From Liolophura sinensis (Eukaryota; Mollusca; Polyplacophora; Chitonida; Chitonidae), in the NCBI RefSeq assembly GCF_032854445.1, contig NC_088301.1:52131187-52195186 (forward strand): DNA of 64,000 nucleotides. The letters run 5' to 3'. This document shows positions 1 to 11,880 of the stretch, piece after piece. The stretch's first letter is position 1. Every line of letters begins with the position of its first letter. A program made the position numbers and the translations under genes. The notes beneath the pieces are model-generated. The model saw only the letters and a list, made by a program, of their open reading frames with translations, did no database searches and had not been told where the DNA came from.

Positions 1-3000
1 CAGCGTTTAATGTGATAAAATTTTTATCACTCTTCCTGAACTCTATTGCAAAAAAAATGTTGATTTTGTTTGGTATGTTAGTAATTATTAAGATGAAAAA
101 AAAGCCATGTGTGGTTTGGGAATAATAGTCATTGGTGATGGTGGAGTGTTTCTTATTACATGTGTTATTGTGCTATAGCTGAGTACATTGTGTGGAATGT
201 TTAATCTGTTCAAGCATGGATAAGTGTGTTCAGTTGTATGTTCCTTGGACAGCAAAGGATTTTAATGGTTGCCACATTTGCAGAGCTGTAGCTCCCTATG
301 TATTCTGCTTATCCATTGCGTCAAGAAAATGTGTTTGTACCTGTTTGATAATAGTGGCATGATGACATGTAGTTAAAAGTTCCAGCCAATTTTGACTCTT
401 GGTGAAAGTAGCTCTTGTTGTTCTCAGCGAGGTCAAGCAACAAGCTGGTGTCCTAAAATGACATCATACTTTAATGGATTTCCTTGTGCTAAGAGAGGTC
501 TTTAACATCCACTTGGATTCCATGGAAACAAATAAGGAGTACCAGCATTTCTGTAGTTCCTATTTTTGAAGGCCATTGGGAGTAGAAAACTCCTTTCTGT
601 GACTCTGAAAGGACATGGTTCACCTTGTTCATCTGCAGGAAACGTATTTATAAATTTTATTAACAGTCTGTTGTAGTTTATGTAAAGTTAATTGGACTAT
701 GATATCCGTCACTTTTTGTTTCTAGTGTTTGTCTTTGTTTTGCTTCTTACTGTACATGTTTATGAATTAATACCTGAGAGCACGAATGGTGCATGTGAGT
801 AGGTGTTGGTGGGAGTGGGTGTTGGGCAGTATTGGCAGTTAATCTTAAAAGAGGTGCTTTTCACTGGTGTTTCATTGGATAGAATTCCTACATCTATTGC
901 AGAGTTTTGTATGACTCTGAATGGTAGTACCTTTGTTTTGTTGTATTAAGTGTTTCGCCAAGCTGACAAGCTAAAAGATCATTGTAGTGACCTTTAGACG
1001 GCGATGGAATGAGCCTAGCAGACATCTGTTTTTCATCATTTTTCACCAATATGTGGAGATTTTCTCCAATTAACTCACCTTATCATGCTTTGATGTCAAT
1101 GTCGTGATCAGTGGTGCAGGAGAAAGGATCCTATCCATGCTGAGATGGCACAAACTTACATTGCAATCTTCTGGATTAACTGATGGATAGATTTCGAATA
1201 GGCTTCAGACAAAAGCCGTTGTTCCAGACATTCATGTCAGACTGATAAGAGAGAGAATGATGTATGAATGATTTAATGCCATGTTATTTAGGGCACTGAT
1301 TCAGGCCTTGCCTAAGTTTTTATATATATTGCCTCTCTGTAAGACTAGACATAAGGTAATGAATAGCACAATTGTCCCCCAGACAAGCCTTGTACAGATT
1401 AGCTCCAGGTCTTACATGGCAGTTTGCACAAGAAATGGATCGTCTGTTGTGACCAGGCATGTTACTGTCATACATTTTCTTTGAATACTAGTTGCATGTC
1501 AGATGAAGCCTGCATTGAAGTATTTCAGGAGGTTAATTTGTTCCACCTGTGTTAAAAAGGATGTAAAGATTTACTTATATATTATGCATGCTGTGGGTAT
1601 ATGGCATCGGCCAATGGTTGAAAGGACACAACATAAGTATGAACGGAAAAGAAAAAAGTAATCTTGTGCATCTGGAAGTGTGTTTGTTAGCATAAGCACC
1701 TCGAGCGTGTAATTGTGAACTGCAAGCTTTACAGTCTTCAGTCAGCTTGTTTCTGAAGATTAATATGATATGTCAGCATATTACAGACAAGTTCCCAGAC
1801 TGAGCCACAATAATGGGATCAGCTGTATCTCCCTTCTCATTACAACAGTCACGGTTGTTTAGGGTATAGATTCTCTTATAAATGCCAAAATAATCTCATA
1901 GGCTAGAACTATGTTAAAATTCAGACGAGCTGTGTTGTACCTTTGTTCTGCCTTCTGGGACTGTTCTCCAGATTTGAACACAAATTCTTTGTGACACAGA
2001 TTTGACTTCAAACTGTCTTGAGACACTGACACATTAAATTACTCCCTGCAACATTTTTCTACTGTAATCAGTTCAAGAAACACCATGCATACTTTTTCTT
2101 GGTCTTGCACAAAATTTGTTGTTGATGCTTTACACGCAAGAGTTATAAAGCTATCAGACATGGGATTTGACTTAGTGCCTAACAGAATTTGTCTGGGTTG
2201 TGTTATTCATTTAGTGGCCATCTTAGACTTGATAGTAATAGCATACACACTTACATGTACTTTGTATTCATTTCTGTCCTTTGGAATAAAAATTAGCTTT
2301 CAGCTAGTAATGGGATGGCATGTGTATTGGGCTTAACTAAAACAATTGTACCATTACCGTATCCTAAGCAGCTCATTTTGAGGTTCTCTTATCTGACTTG
2401 GTTTCTGTGAATGCTTTATCAACATGAAAAACATCAACAGAGCTTTCACATTATGGTGAGCTGTATTATACTGTAATAATTTTTAAGAATTTTACACTTG
2501 TATAAGGGTTTGTCTACACGAAAACTTGAAATTTGCATTCTGCAGGGTAGAGTCATTTATGCTCTCTGAATCCTGAAAGATGTGCTCCATGTAAATATTC
2601 AGAATGTTAAAGGAAATATTAAACTTCTGCTTATTTTTCATAAATGCTGTGTATAATGTTTTATTGATGATTCATCCAGTTTAGAGATAAATTTTTCCTA
2701 ACAGTGGTTTTACACATTTTAAACAGGAGAATATATGTTTGTCACAAAGCATATGGCGGATGATTTCAGAAATCTCAATCTCATATTTATGTACCATGCA
2801 GTCAGTATATAACCTTCTCACCATGTCGGCTAGTGACTTGGAATGTTGTAAGAACTGTGTGTATAAACGCAGCAGCAAAAATCAATCCATTTAAGATCAG
2901 GCAGGGTGGGCCTCCATCTTGTTTGTACGAAACAAGAAAAAAAAAATGGGGGGAGGGGGCAGATTTCAAATATATTGAACGTGAATTGATTTCCTGGCAT

Positions 3001-4770
3001 TTAGGTAAACATGATGTGCTTGTGAAGGAAGATGCACCATTCCTGCTCATTCAAACGTGTGGCATATTAAACTAAACTGGAAAGTCATCACCCTTGAACC
3101 TTGAGGATATAACTATGTCATTGGAATAAGCTAAGCTTCGGAAAGGCAATGTGAAACATTTTTCAGTGATATTATTTATTTATAGTGATGTCTTTCATAA
3201 AAAGTAAAAGTTATGATTTGATAGTCTTTCTTCCAGTTTTAAACATTTTCATCTGTTTTCTTACCAGATCTCTGTGTCCTACAAGTAATCCACCGACTGC
3301 TATGGACTGTAGTTATAGTTTGTTCATTGACTCAGTGTATTGATTTCTACCGATTTATTTACATTTGCCTTTAGCCTTTTTTGTACGTTCAGTATTTTAT
3401 TTGAAGTTCATATTAAATTTACTTTATTGATTATGTGTTCGTCTATCACTGCTCTGGGTGAGAAAAGGCTTGTATACTAGTCAAGGTTTTTGGCCAGTGG
3501 AGGAGCCCTTGTTCGTCTGGATGGGAACCTGATTCAATTCATCCACGAAGAGGGACAAACAATTCTGTAATGAATTAATCCAGCTGGTATCACAGGTCTT
3601 CAGCAGATAAAATTTCAGTCCCTTGTTGTGTGTCCTCAATAGTAGGTTGCCTTTGGAGATGTGTTGGCTGGTCCCAAGGACTGGAAGACAGCACAACCAG
3701 CAGTAAAGGGGATAAGAATTCATTGGATTACAGAATGTAGGCTGGTCGTAAGTGTATCTGTCAATTAGTAAAATTGATGAAATCTCCAGATCTTCTGTGG
3801 AAGTCTGTCAAATTGCTAGACCAATGCAATGAGTATGATCGTGTGGGCCGCTTATCAGGCCTGGTTGTCGTTATCGCGGTTAGCAAAGCTTAATCGTTTA
3901 CAGTAGCAGGTTAGGGTTTCCGTAGCTGAGGAATTTCGCTGAAATGTGCAATTTTACAGGATTCACTTACAGAGTCTGGGTTCTCTCATTAAATTTGGCT
4001 TGTGTTCGTTAATCAGGTTATCAGAGAGAAGAGATTGTATAAGGAGTACACATGAAAGCCTAGAAAGGAGGTCGCAATGGCCATGTGATATGGACCTTGT
4101 ACTAATAACTCCAGGAAAGTAGGATGAATTCAGTTGAAAATATTTTTTTTTCATGTCAGATATCAAAACAGAATATCAGAAATGTCTTAACTCAAACAAC
4201 TGAGGTACTTGTTTCAGTGAGAAAAATTCAGTTTAGGTCCAACATTCAATCAACAATTCAATGTAACCAAATGAGACTGTGCTTGTAGTATCCTTAATAT
4301 TAGCTTTGCAGCTTTTTTTTTTTTTCACAGGTGTATGTATGCAGAACTTTAATTAAAGGGTGAACATTTTTCACAACTCTTTGAAGATCCTATGCCTTTT
4401 TCTCCAGTGGCAAGTGCAGCTGTCTCATGTAAGGTTTCAATTGATTTGGAGGCCAGTCTCCCAATGCAATTGTCAAGGGCCTTAAGGGAAGGGATTGATT
4501 TTTTTCTCTCCTCAGAGTGTTAACCCTTTCAGAGGTAACCTATGTATAGATTCATGTCTAGAATAAATTTAACCGTATCTCTGATGCCTTCCTAACCTTC
4601 AACATTACTTAGACTTCCTCCCACATTACCCCTGTGTGCTACACAATGGTCCTGCTGGAAGATGAGGCCAAATTCTACAAAATTTAACACCTTTCAAACT
4701 TAAAACATTAATAACACTGTATTGGCTGATGGTCCAGTTAATCATCAGTGTACTGAAATTTGGCTGAACT
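1..4770. other. Unique noncoding stretch, no exon recognised
   Basis: No frame shows a recognisable domain or a long open stretch; all ATG-initiated frames here are 82 codons or shorter. The + strand looks T- and G-rich in the first few kb (bases 121-180 hold A14, T26, G15, C5), which can mark intronic DNA transcribed along +. Local low-complexity items are an A/G-rich run near 2936-2960 and a T run at about 4311-4325. One GC-richer, motif-dense piece (3831-3960) is listed separately. It could be intron or intergenic; the sequence alone does not decide. Confidence 0.6.
3831..3960. promoter_or_regulatory. Candidate enhancer-like segment
   Basis: This piece is richer in G+C and CpG than its surroundings. 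Within about 80 bases it holds a GATA-type word (cttatc), a second ttatc followed by cgcggtta (RUNX-like), and a homeodomain-like ttaatcg. Such clustering is typical of animal cis-regulatory DNA but also occurs by chance. No conservation data are available here, so this is an inference from word content only. Confidence 0.2.
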
Positions 4771-4798
4771 TTTAGACTCAATCTTTGTTGAGTCTAAA
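4771..4798. repeat. Perfect 11-bp inverted repeat (hairpin) next to minisatellite
   Basis: The arms at 4771-4781 (tttagactcaa) and 4788-4798 (ttgagtctaaa) are exact reverse complements around a 6-base loop. The hairpin ends five bases before the first degenerate unit of the 52/53-bp tandem array. This adjacency suggests a replication-slippage or break-prone site where the array was seeded, but that is inference. Confidence 0.85.
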
Positions 4799-4802
4799 TG
4801 GA

Positions 4803-5972
4803 TGGGGTGTCCACTTGGCTGGTGATGGCACTGTAAGGTGTGTGAGAGGGGAGTGGTGTCCATTTTGCTGCTGATGACCCTGTTACAATTGTGAGAGAGA
4901 TGTGGTGTTCAGTTTTCTGCTGATTTCACTGTTAGGAGTGTGAGAGCTAGGGATGTGGTGTCCATTTTGCTGCTGATGACATTGTTAGGAGTGTGAGAGC
5001 TAGGGATGTGGTGTCATTTTGCTGCTGATGACACTGTTAGGAGTGCGAGAGCTAGGGATGTGGTGTCATTTTGCTGCTGATGACACTGTTAGAATTGCGA
5101 GAGATAGGGATGTGGTGTCATTTTGCTGCTGATGACACTGTTAGGAGTGCGAGAGCTAGGGATGTGGTGTCATTTTGCTGCTGATGACACTGTTAGGAGT
5201 GCGAGAGCTAGGGATGTGGTGTCCATTTTGCTGCTGATGACACTGTTAGGAGTGCGAGAGCTAGGGATGTGGTGTCCATTTTGCTGCTGATGACACTGTT
5301 AGGAGTGCGAGAGCTAGGGATGTGGTGTCATTTTGCTGCTGATGACACTGTTAGGAGTGCGAGAGCTAGGGATGTGGTGTCATTTTGCTGCTGATGACAC
5401 TGTTAGGAGTGCGAGAGCTAGGGATGTGGTGTCCATTTTGCTGCTGATGACACTGTTAGGAGTGCGAGAGCTAGGGATGTGGTGTCATTTTGCTGCTGAT
5501 GACACTGTTAGGAGTGCGAGAGCTAGGGATGTGGTGTCATTTTGCTGCTGATGACACTGTTAGGAGTGCGAGAGCTAGGGATGTGGTGTCCATTTTGCTG
5601 CTGATGACACTGTTAGGAGTGTGAGAGCTAGGGATGTGGTGTCCATTTTGCTGCTGATGACACTGTTAGGAGTGCGAGAGCTAGGGATGTGGTGTCCATT
5701 TTGCTGCTGATGACACTGTTAGGAGTGCGAGAGCTAGGGATGTGGTGTCCATTTTGCTGCTGATGACACTGTTAGGAGTGCGAGAGCTAGGGATGTGGTG
5801 TCCATTTTGCTGCTGATGACACTGTTAGGAGTGCGAGAGCTAGGGATGTGGTGTCCATTTTGCTGCTGATGACACTGTTAGGAGTGCGAGAGCTAGGGAT
5901 GTGGTGTCCATTTTGCTGCTGATGACACTGTTAGGAGTGCGAGAGGAATGCTGCGTACATTTTGCTGCTGAT
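4803..5972. repeat. Minisatellite, 52/53-bp unit, about 21 copies
   Basis: A head-to-tail array whose unit runs from gtggtgtc(c)attttgctgc through tgatgacactgttaggag to tgcgagagctagggat. The first two or three units are diverged (for example ctgtaaggtg in place of ctgttaggag). Internal units are nearly identical, and the last unit breaks down at 5945-5972, so homogenisation is strongest in the middle. Units come in two lengths that differ by one C in gtgtc(c)att. Starts with the short form are at 5164, 5322, 5374, 5479 and 5531; starts with the long form are at 5216, 5269, 5426, 5583 and onward. Because a 52+53 pair is 105 bases (35 codons), short pseudo-ORFs with a 35-residue repeat appear in several frames; these are by-products, not genes. 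Confidence 0.97.
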
Positions 5973-8360
5973 GTATAATTTCTTGTATCTATGGCAACCC
6001 AGCCAAGCAAGCTATATAAACCCCTTCCAGACTTCATCCTAGAGAGTAAAATGTACAAATACAATAAACACAAATACAACTTCCCAGACAAGTATGTAGA
6101 ATTTTTCTCTGATGTCACCAACAGCTTGAAGAGTAGACCTCCCTGGTGATAAAAGCATGGCATTTGCTTCGTTTTTGTCACCGATGATGACAGTTTGATA
6201 TATTTCGGTGTTATGATATCCATTTTATCTCGTAACATGTGTCGAGATAACACGAGATGAGCTCTGCGCATGCATGGTCAGAATTTTCTCGCCATGCTTG
6301 AGGAATGCGTGTAATACACGACAGATGGGAAATAATTTCCACGTTTTTGGTATTTTCCAGACGTAAAGTCAGTGAATGGTCCGAAATAATTTTGGACAGC
6401 TTCTTGAAGACGTTTGTTCCAGAGAATTTATTCCATTTTATCAGGTCAATGACCAACAAATCTGAGCAAGCCAAAACTTCATCCCACAAATAAATGGGCA
6501 GCTATGGTGATAGGCTTGGCCTAAGGCCAGTAAGGGCGAACAATAATCAAAAAGCAAAGTTGCCTCAAAGTCTGGGAAGATTTCAGTTTGTAATCCAGAC
6601 ACTCCAAAGGAAAATTGTGTGGAACACAGTACGAGTGGTATGCAAAGTGCTCAACACCCCGTGTCACACAGACTGTTGGGCACACTGCTTATTGATCTCA
6701 AAGTGGCTCATAGCTTGACCTATAGGATGTTTGAAAAATGGAAGTGAAAAACAATCAGTGATGTTATGGACAGTCACAATACACCTAGCAGTTGTCCTGT
6801 TCTAATTGTTCCTAAAGTGAATACAACCACTTGGGAGAATGTATCTGCTTAAAACTAGATCAAATGAACTCAAACTGCAATGGGTTCAAAAATCTCTGAT
6901 TAAGGGCATCATAGGTATTACAGGTGTGGTATCTCTGCACATATAATTACTCATAAAAAAGAGACCAAACTTCTAACAGATAAGTTCTTGTTTAATCTAT
7001 CTATTAATTTTGTTTAATGGCTGTGATGTTATGAATGTTATAAAATGTTATCGCTTTCTTGTGCAGGTTTTTCTACTAAAAGGGTATTCCTTTTCCCACA
7101 TTATTGGAAGAAAATTATTTCCAGAAGGAGTGGGTAGATAGGGGATGGAACAAGAAGTGAGGTTGGAAATGGGGATAATTTGAGACTAAGTAACTCCTGA
7201 AAGAACAGCAGTGGCACTGTAGCTAAATGTCCAGAGATAAGATCAAGCAAGAAAAATTCCTTATGCAAATAAAGAACAGCATTGAAAAAAAGCAAAAAGA
7301 ACATGACACCCTTTCATTTGCGAAGGTGGATGAGTTTATTTAGGCACTGCCCAATTTTCTCCACCATTAAAACTGTATGTCATACATGTGGTGTATTAAC
7401 TGCAATGAAATAAATAAATAATGATTGTTATGTTTTCATAGATATTTGCATTTATACATGTACCATTGATTAGTTAATCAACAGTAGTTGCAGATAGTAC
7501 TTCAGCCATGTGCAACTGCATTTAGGGAAGGTTGTTGACTTATTTCTGATGAAATGCACTTGCAGATGCTCGAAGCATTTGTGTGCCTCTGTAGCACCTC
7601 TTGTTTATCAAGAAGAGTATGGTGAAGAATTACTGGGCAGTTAGGTGCAAGTAAATCATTAAAATTTTCATAGCATTGTTTGACAAGGAGCTTAGATCTT
7701 GATGAGGCTTGTGATCTAATTTTGAAGGGAGGAATACAACTCATCCTGAATCAGGCAGGCATTCCACATCTTCAAGATCATTGTGGAAACAATGCTAGTT
7801 TATTTTCATAATGTGATATGTCCTGGTGGTGGTTACACATGGTTTTAACAATTACAGGTTATCAAGACAGTCAACAAACATGTTCAGTGTGTGATCAAAT
7901 AAACATTTGCTATTGAGAAAATTGGTTGAATCTGAACAGTTCATTTTGGCTTATACTCATTACGGCACAACTGCATCTGCAGGATAACAGTGGTCTGGTA
8001 TTACAAGTTCTCTTTAGGGCTGTGATTATGTGCTCAAAATATTTTACCAAATAACATTTTGGGAGAACTTGGTTTTGTTGCACTGTTTGTATTACAGGCA
8101 TTTGGTGGTAAGTTTTAATATGTTACTGCATAGTGCAGGTGTCTTAATACTGTTCTCATAATTGACATCTAAAGAATGCCATTGCTAATTTATACACATG
8201 TTTTGAGTGACATATTTTACTGATACCAAAATAGTGACACTCGACTGCATGTAACCTGAAAAGCCATGTACATTTCAAACATTGGCATATTTGGTCATTG
8301 CTCTCAGAAAGTTATTGTTGACTTTGCTGCTGTGTGTATTGTCATATTGTGGAAGTATTG
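5973..8360. other. Unique noncoding stretch after the minisatellite
   Basis: No domain-bearing reading frame is visible. A 143-codon open frame on the - strand (5840-6271) runs out of the minisatellite into unique DNA and looks like chance. Aside from the small hairpin at 6225-6258, I see only AT-rich unique sequence. Confidence 0.55.
6225..6258. repeat. Nested inverted repeat with TATCTCG / CGAGATA words
   Basis: Positions 6225-6232 (ttatctcg) and 6243-6250 (cgagataa) are exact reverse complements around a 10-base loop. The atctcgt at 6227-6233 also pairs with acgagat at 6252-6258, giving two mutually exclusive hairpins. Repeated ATCTCG/CGAGAT words of this kind occur in the termini of some small invertebrate DNA elements, so this may be a relic of one. 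No matching second terminus was found nearby. Confidence 0.5.
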
Positions 8361-8800
8361 TTTAGATTTTGCGCTGATCCGAGGGATTAATTAGACATTT
8401 TGAAATCTCTGAGGAATTCCCGGTGTATCATAGCAACCCTTTATGTGCTTAGGGTAAGGGCTGAGTCTCCCCTTGAGGCCTAGGTGGCTTTGATCTTCTG
8501 TAGGGGCATAATAAAGCTGATAATAAGGGGAGTGGAGTGGTGAGCATTATTCCCATTCCACTATGAAGCGACAATGACTATTAACAAGAGCCTGTCCGCG
8601 AAATGTTAGATTAAAGAGGCAGCCACTCAGAACTGGTTACTGTCAACTGAACTATCCAGGTTTCTATTGGCTGAATACAGATCATTTAGACCTTGCAAGT
8701 ACTAGAGCATCTGGTGTATCGAGTCTGATAACCTTTGCGTAAGGGCACTGCTGCGCTCATGTCATCTTGTCCTGGATAACTGTTGTTGACTTGACGGAAC
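8361..8800. promoter_or_regulatory. Candidate enhancer-like segment, motif dense
   Basis: This stretch has higher G+C than the flanks and many transcription-factor-like words. They include a homeodomain core attaatta within ggattaattag (about 8393-8403), an NF-kB/Dorsal-like ggaattccc (8413-8421), a TCF/LEF-like ctttgat (8488-8494), cctttgcg near 8733, GATA-type gataa words and a TALE-like ctgtcaa near 8641. It has no open frame of note. This density is what one expects of a conserved noncoding element near a developmental gene, but conservation cannot be tested here. Confidence 0.3.
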
Positions 8801-9492
8801 AGTTTTCAGGTAAAGGCATATTTCTGATTAAAGTACAATGTTGTGTACATGAAGAATGGAAGGAATAGAGAAAGTCAGCAGTGTTGCTTTTCTGTAGAAT
8901 GCAACAACAAAGGTGGTTTAGGTGATTGTGTGTAATTTAGTTCAAAATTATTGATTTCCTAAATCCTTATTTCTTTTGTTTTTTCTTAAATTGTGATCAA
9001 TACTGTGTTGTTGTTCTATGAAGATTTCATATGTAAACACTGATTTTTCTTTTGATGTGTTTGTTGGCTCTTTCACTAGCTTCTATCATCCCCTTTTATT
9101 TCAGTACATTTGTACTCCAAATGGCTTTTTATTTGAATAGACGTCAAGAAAAGTTTTAAAGGCCATACTTAAGAATCATGAAATGATGAATGAATGAATA
9201 GCCCAATATACCACTCCACTTGTGACCACCAACACGATGACTGGCATTGTTTAGACTGGCATTAGGTTTTGGGTGTGTTGCAACCACATCTGAGATGGTT
9301 GAACTGGCTTGTCTTACAGTGGCCTGGTGATGACTGTACTTTGTAAAGGCTATGAAGCATATGGAGGTTGATGGTGTGCAGCAGAGTGTCTTTAAGGACT
9401 TGTGCTGGGTTTTTAACTATGTTTACTCAGCTTATACATCCAAGAGTGTTACCTTTGTGAAGACAGCTTTTATGTGCATTTATTTCCCTTTG
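8801..9492. other. Unique noncoding stretch
   Basis: AT-rich unique DNA between the motif-dense segment and the SINE insertion. I see no repeat or coding signal in it. Confidence 0.5.
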
Positions 9493-9779
9493 TACATTCT
9501 AACATTTATTTATGTATTTATTTATTTGACTGGTGTTTCACGCTGTGCTCAAGAATATTTCACTTATGCGACTGCAGCCAGCATTATGGTGGGAGGAAAG
9601 CAGGCACAGCCCGGGGGAAACCCTCAACCAGCCGCAGGTTGCTTGCAGACCTTCCCACGAGGAAGCCAACATGAGCTGGACTTGAACTCATATTGACCGC
9701 ATGCGTGAGAGGCTCCTGGGTCATAATGCTGCACTAGCACGCTAACCAACTGAGCCACGGAAGCCCCTACATTCTAACA
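9493..9779 (-). mobile_element. tRNA-derived SINE (family A), nearly full length, with 12-bp TSD
   Basis: The element body is 9505-9767 on the - strand. An identical 12-base duplication, tacattctaaca, flanks it at 9493-9504 and 9768-9779, fixing both ends. Read on the - strand, it starts with a tRNA-like head carrying an exact A box (tggctcagttgg) and a B box (gagttcaagtcc). A body containing the ccgggggaaacc / ctcccaccataatgctgg words follows, then the tail gtgaaatattcttgag and an AAATA-rich 3' end. SINEs of this type are transcribed by RNA polymerase III from the A and B boxes and moved by a partner LINE. It is close to the copy at 42340-42602 but more diverged. Open frames over this copy are spurious. 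Confidence 0.92.
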
Positions 9780-11750
9780 GGCTAGGTTGTAGCCCCGTGT
9801 GATTATTACATGTATTTTGTTTGGCTGTCACTTGTTTGAGAAGATTCTTAATACTGTCTTATGGGACTAATTTCAGATGGCATATGGAGTATCTTGTCAA
9901 AGTAAGATTTTACAAACTGCCAGTAAGAAGAGACCAAGTGATCTATAGAGAAAAAAACACCTGCTTCTTTGAGTTAAAATGGTTGGCTGCTCTGAGTCAC
10001 AGCAGCTTACCTTCTGTCTGTGGTAACTGCATGATGTGTAGTCCCTGCTTAAGCAGTGTTGAGACAGTAAATTGTCCATGTTGAATTAACTGCTCTAAGG
10101 CCTTATTCTGGAGCCGTTAGTCCTCGTCTTCATGCAATCTATGCATCATACAAAACTGCATATGCTCTTCATGTATCCTCTCCTTTTGTTGGTATATTCT
10201 ATGTAGGGTGGAAAATGTCTAGAATAATATGCAATGAAAACATTTTTTTACCTCTATGCCAAATTTGAAAGGAACTTTGATGCTGTCATTATCATTTACA
10301 TCTGTCCAAGTTGGAATAGGAGGTTGTGTATGTCCACCTTCCTCCAACCACCTGCAACTAAGTTCTGCTGTAAGCTGGTTGAAGAAAAAATGACAGTATT
10401 CATTATAGGATTTATGTATACAGTATTTGCTGAACTTTCTGTTGTAAATCTGTATTTGTGCCCTTGCACAGGACTGCATTCATGCTCTTTATGCTTGAAC
10501 ATATCCTGTATATATTGAAGTTGAAGATGTAGTCATCCCCGTCTCTCTTTATTAAAGATGCATTATGAGATTAATAAAGTTGGATGATGTGTTGTCTTTG
10601 GGGGGGGGGGGGTGTTCTCAATTGGTTATTCCTAAGATATGGCTTCGTTAGATAACATTGTGTGCTGAACTATTCACAGACTATAATTTCACTGTGTCAA
10701 TAGTCAGGAGCCCATAAAACTTCGGTCAATTTGATTATATTTGCTGATCTTTACATAAAATGGTGATTTTTTTTTTTATATGGCTGCACTCATTTTGTTA
10801 AGATAATCTTTTGTTTAGTCGTTTTTTTTGTTTTTTTTTTTTTCATTTTAATGTTGTGTGTTTAATATTTAAATAACTTTCAAATCATGTTCAGTAACCC
10901 TTGTCATGACTGTTTGGCTCCCAGGGATAGCTAATATGGATTAGATATAGTGTAGCCATACATCACAATAAGGACTTAAATGCACGTAGGGTGTTTAGAT
11001 AGTGATTTTGCTTAATCTTTGGTGCACTTTAAAAACTTAAACCTGTTTTCACAGAATACCTTCCAAGCACATTTAAGCAGCTCTGTATCCAGGTTTTGAC
11101 AAAGCCAGAGAGAGAAAGGAATTAATATAAACAAACGGAACATGTAACAGGGCTCACGCATACTCAGCATACAGCTGAGGAAAAGAGTTTACTTTTATCC
11201 TGGCATTTTTTAAAATAATAGTATTAAGCAAAGCCAGATTACCCAGTCTTTGGTAACTTATCACTGATTAATTTATGTTAGTGTGTCTTGGCAGGTACAT
11301 AAGGTATGAGATCAGCAATTCTACCATGCATGCATAATACTTGCTGCAGTGTTTCAGTCTTACACCAAAGATTATGTGCAGCTGGCAAATACATACTTGT
11401 ATAAGGGCACATCACAATAAAGAGCTGTCTAGAAATTGGTAAGGACTTAATCACAGAGGCTAAATGTTTTTATCCTAATGTCTTTTTCGTGGCTTCATTA
11501 TTATAGCTAGCATTATTCTGGTTGTTTGACATATACGAAAATGGCTGTTCTAGGCAGCAACATGTGGCGGCTACTTATACTTGCTATTATATATTGCACT
11601 CTATGAGCATGAGGGGGAAAATAATTGACCTTTACGGTGGGGTATACAAAGGATTTCGCAAACTCTAAGTATTGAAATACTTTATTTCATGACCTTTATT
11701 TCATTAATATGTCATTTGCAAGAAGGCAAATAACACCCCTTTGATTAAGT
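9780..11750. other. Unique noncoding stretch with homopolymer runs
   Basis: No exon was recognised. It holds a 13-base G run (10600-10612), T runs around 10768-10778 and 10823-10844, and otherwise AT-rich unique DNA. Overlapping small frames around 10219-10518 show no domain. Confidence 0.55.
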
Positions 11751-11880
11751 TCTGTCAAGGAGGTTATGTCTGTCCTGCCTGTCTGTCTGCCTGTCTGTCT
11801 GCCTGTTTGTCAGTAGGTTTACAGAAAAAGTTATGCAGAATTTGAATGAAAATTTGTGGCCAATCCATTAAATTTGGTGG
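11751..11880 (+). repeat. Dispersed repeat fragment with CTGTCTG(C) core
   Basis: An imperfect gtctgtctgcct array (11766-11812) is followed by a segment reading ...gtcagtaggtttacag aaaaagttatgcagaattt gaatgaaaatttgtgg. The order 'gtctgt array, gtcag-aggttta, aaaagttat, gaatgaaa-tttgtgg' matches a dispersed repeat seen in many aquatic animal genomes as I remember it. The family name is not known to me. Only one copy lies in this window, so dispersal is not shown here. Confidence 0.45.

Noticed and set aside
5333-5551. Repeat protein with a 35-residue period
   Set aside because: It is produced by the 52+53-base pairing of minisatellite units (105 bases), lacks an ATG at its left end (it opens with TTG) and breaks where unit lengths change.
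5008-5970. Hammerhead-like ribozyme in the minisatellite unit (ctgatga, cact...agtg stem, cgaga, gtc)
   Set aside because: The order is suggestive, but the essential GAAA is replaced by GAGA, an extra base precedes it, and the sequences that should form stems I and III do not pair.
5008-5970. C/D-box snoRNA array from tgatga and ctga words in each unit
   Set aside because: The words overlap each other (ctgatga), there is no terminal stem or spaced D box, and the one-base unit length change is not expected for a selected RNA.
5840-6271. 143-codon minus-strand open frame as a gene
   Set aside because: Its C-terminal part is the minisatellite read in antisense and the rest shows no domain; repeat arrays readily create long open frames.
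10600-10612. G-quadruplex from the 13-G run
   Set aside because: There is a single run without further G tracts at loop distance; its length may also be a sequencing artefact.
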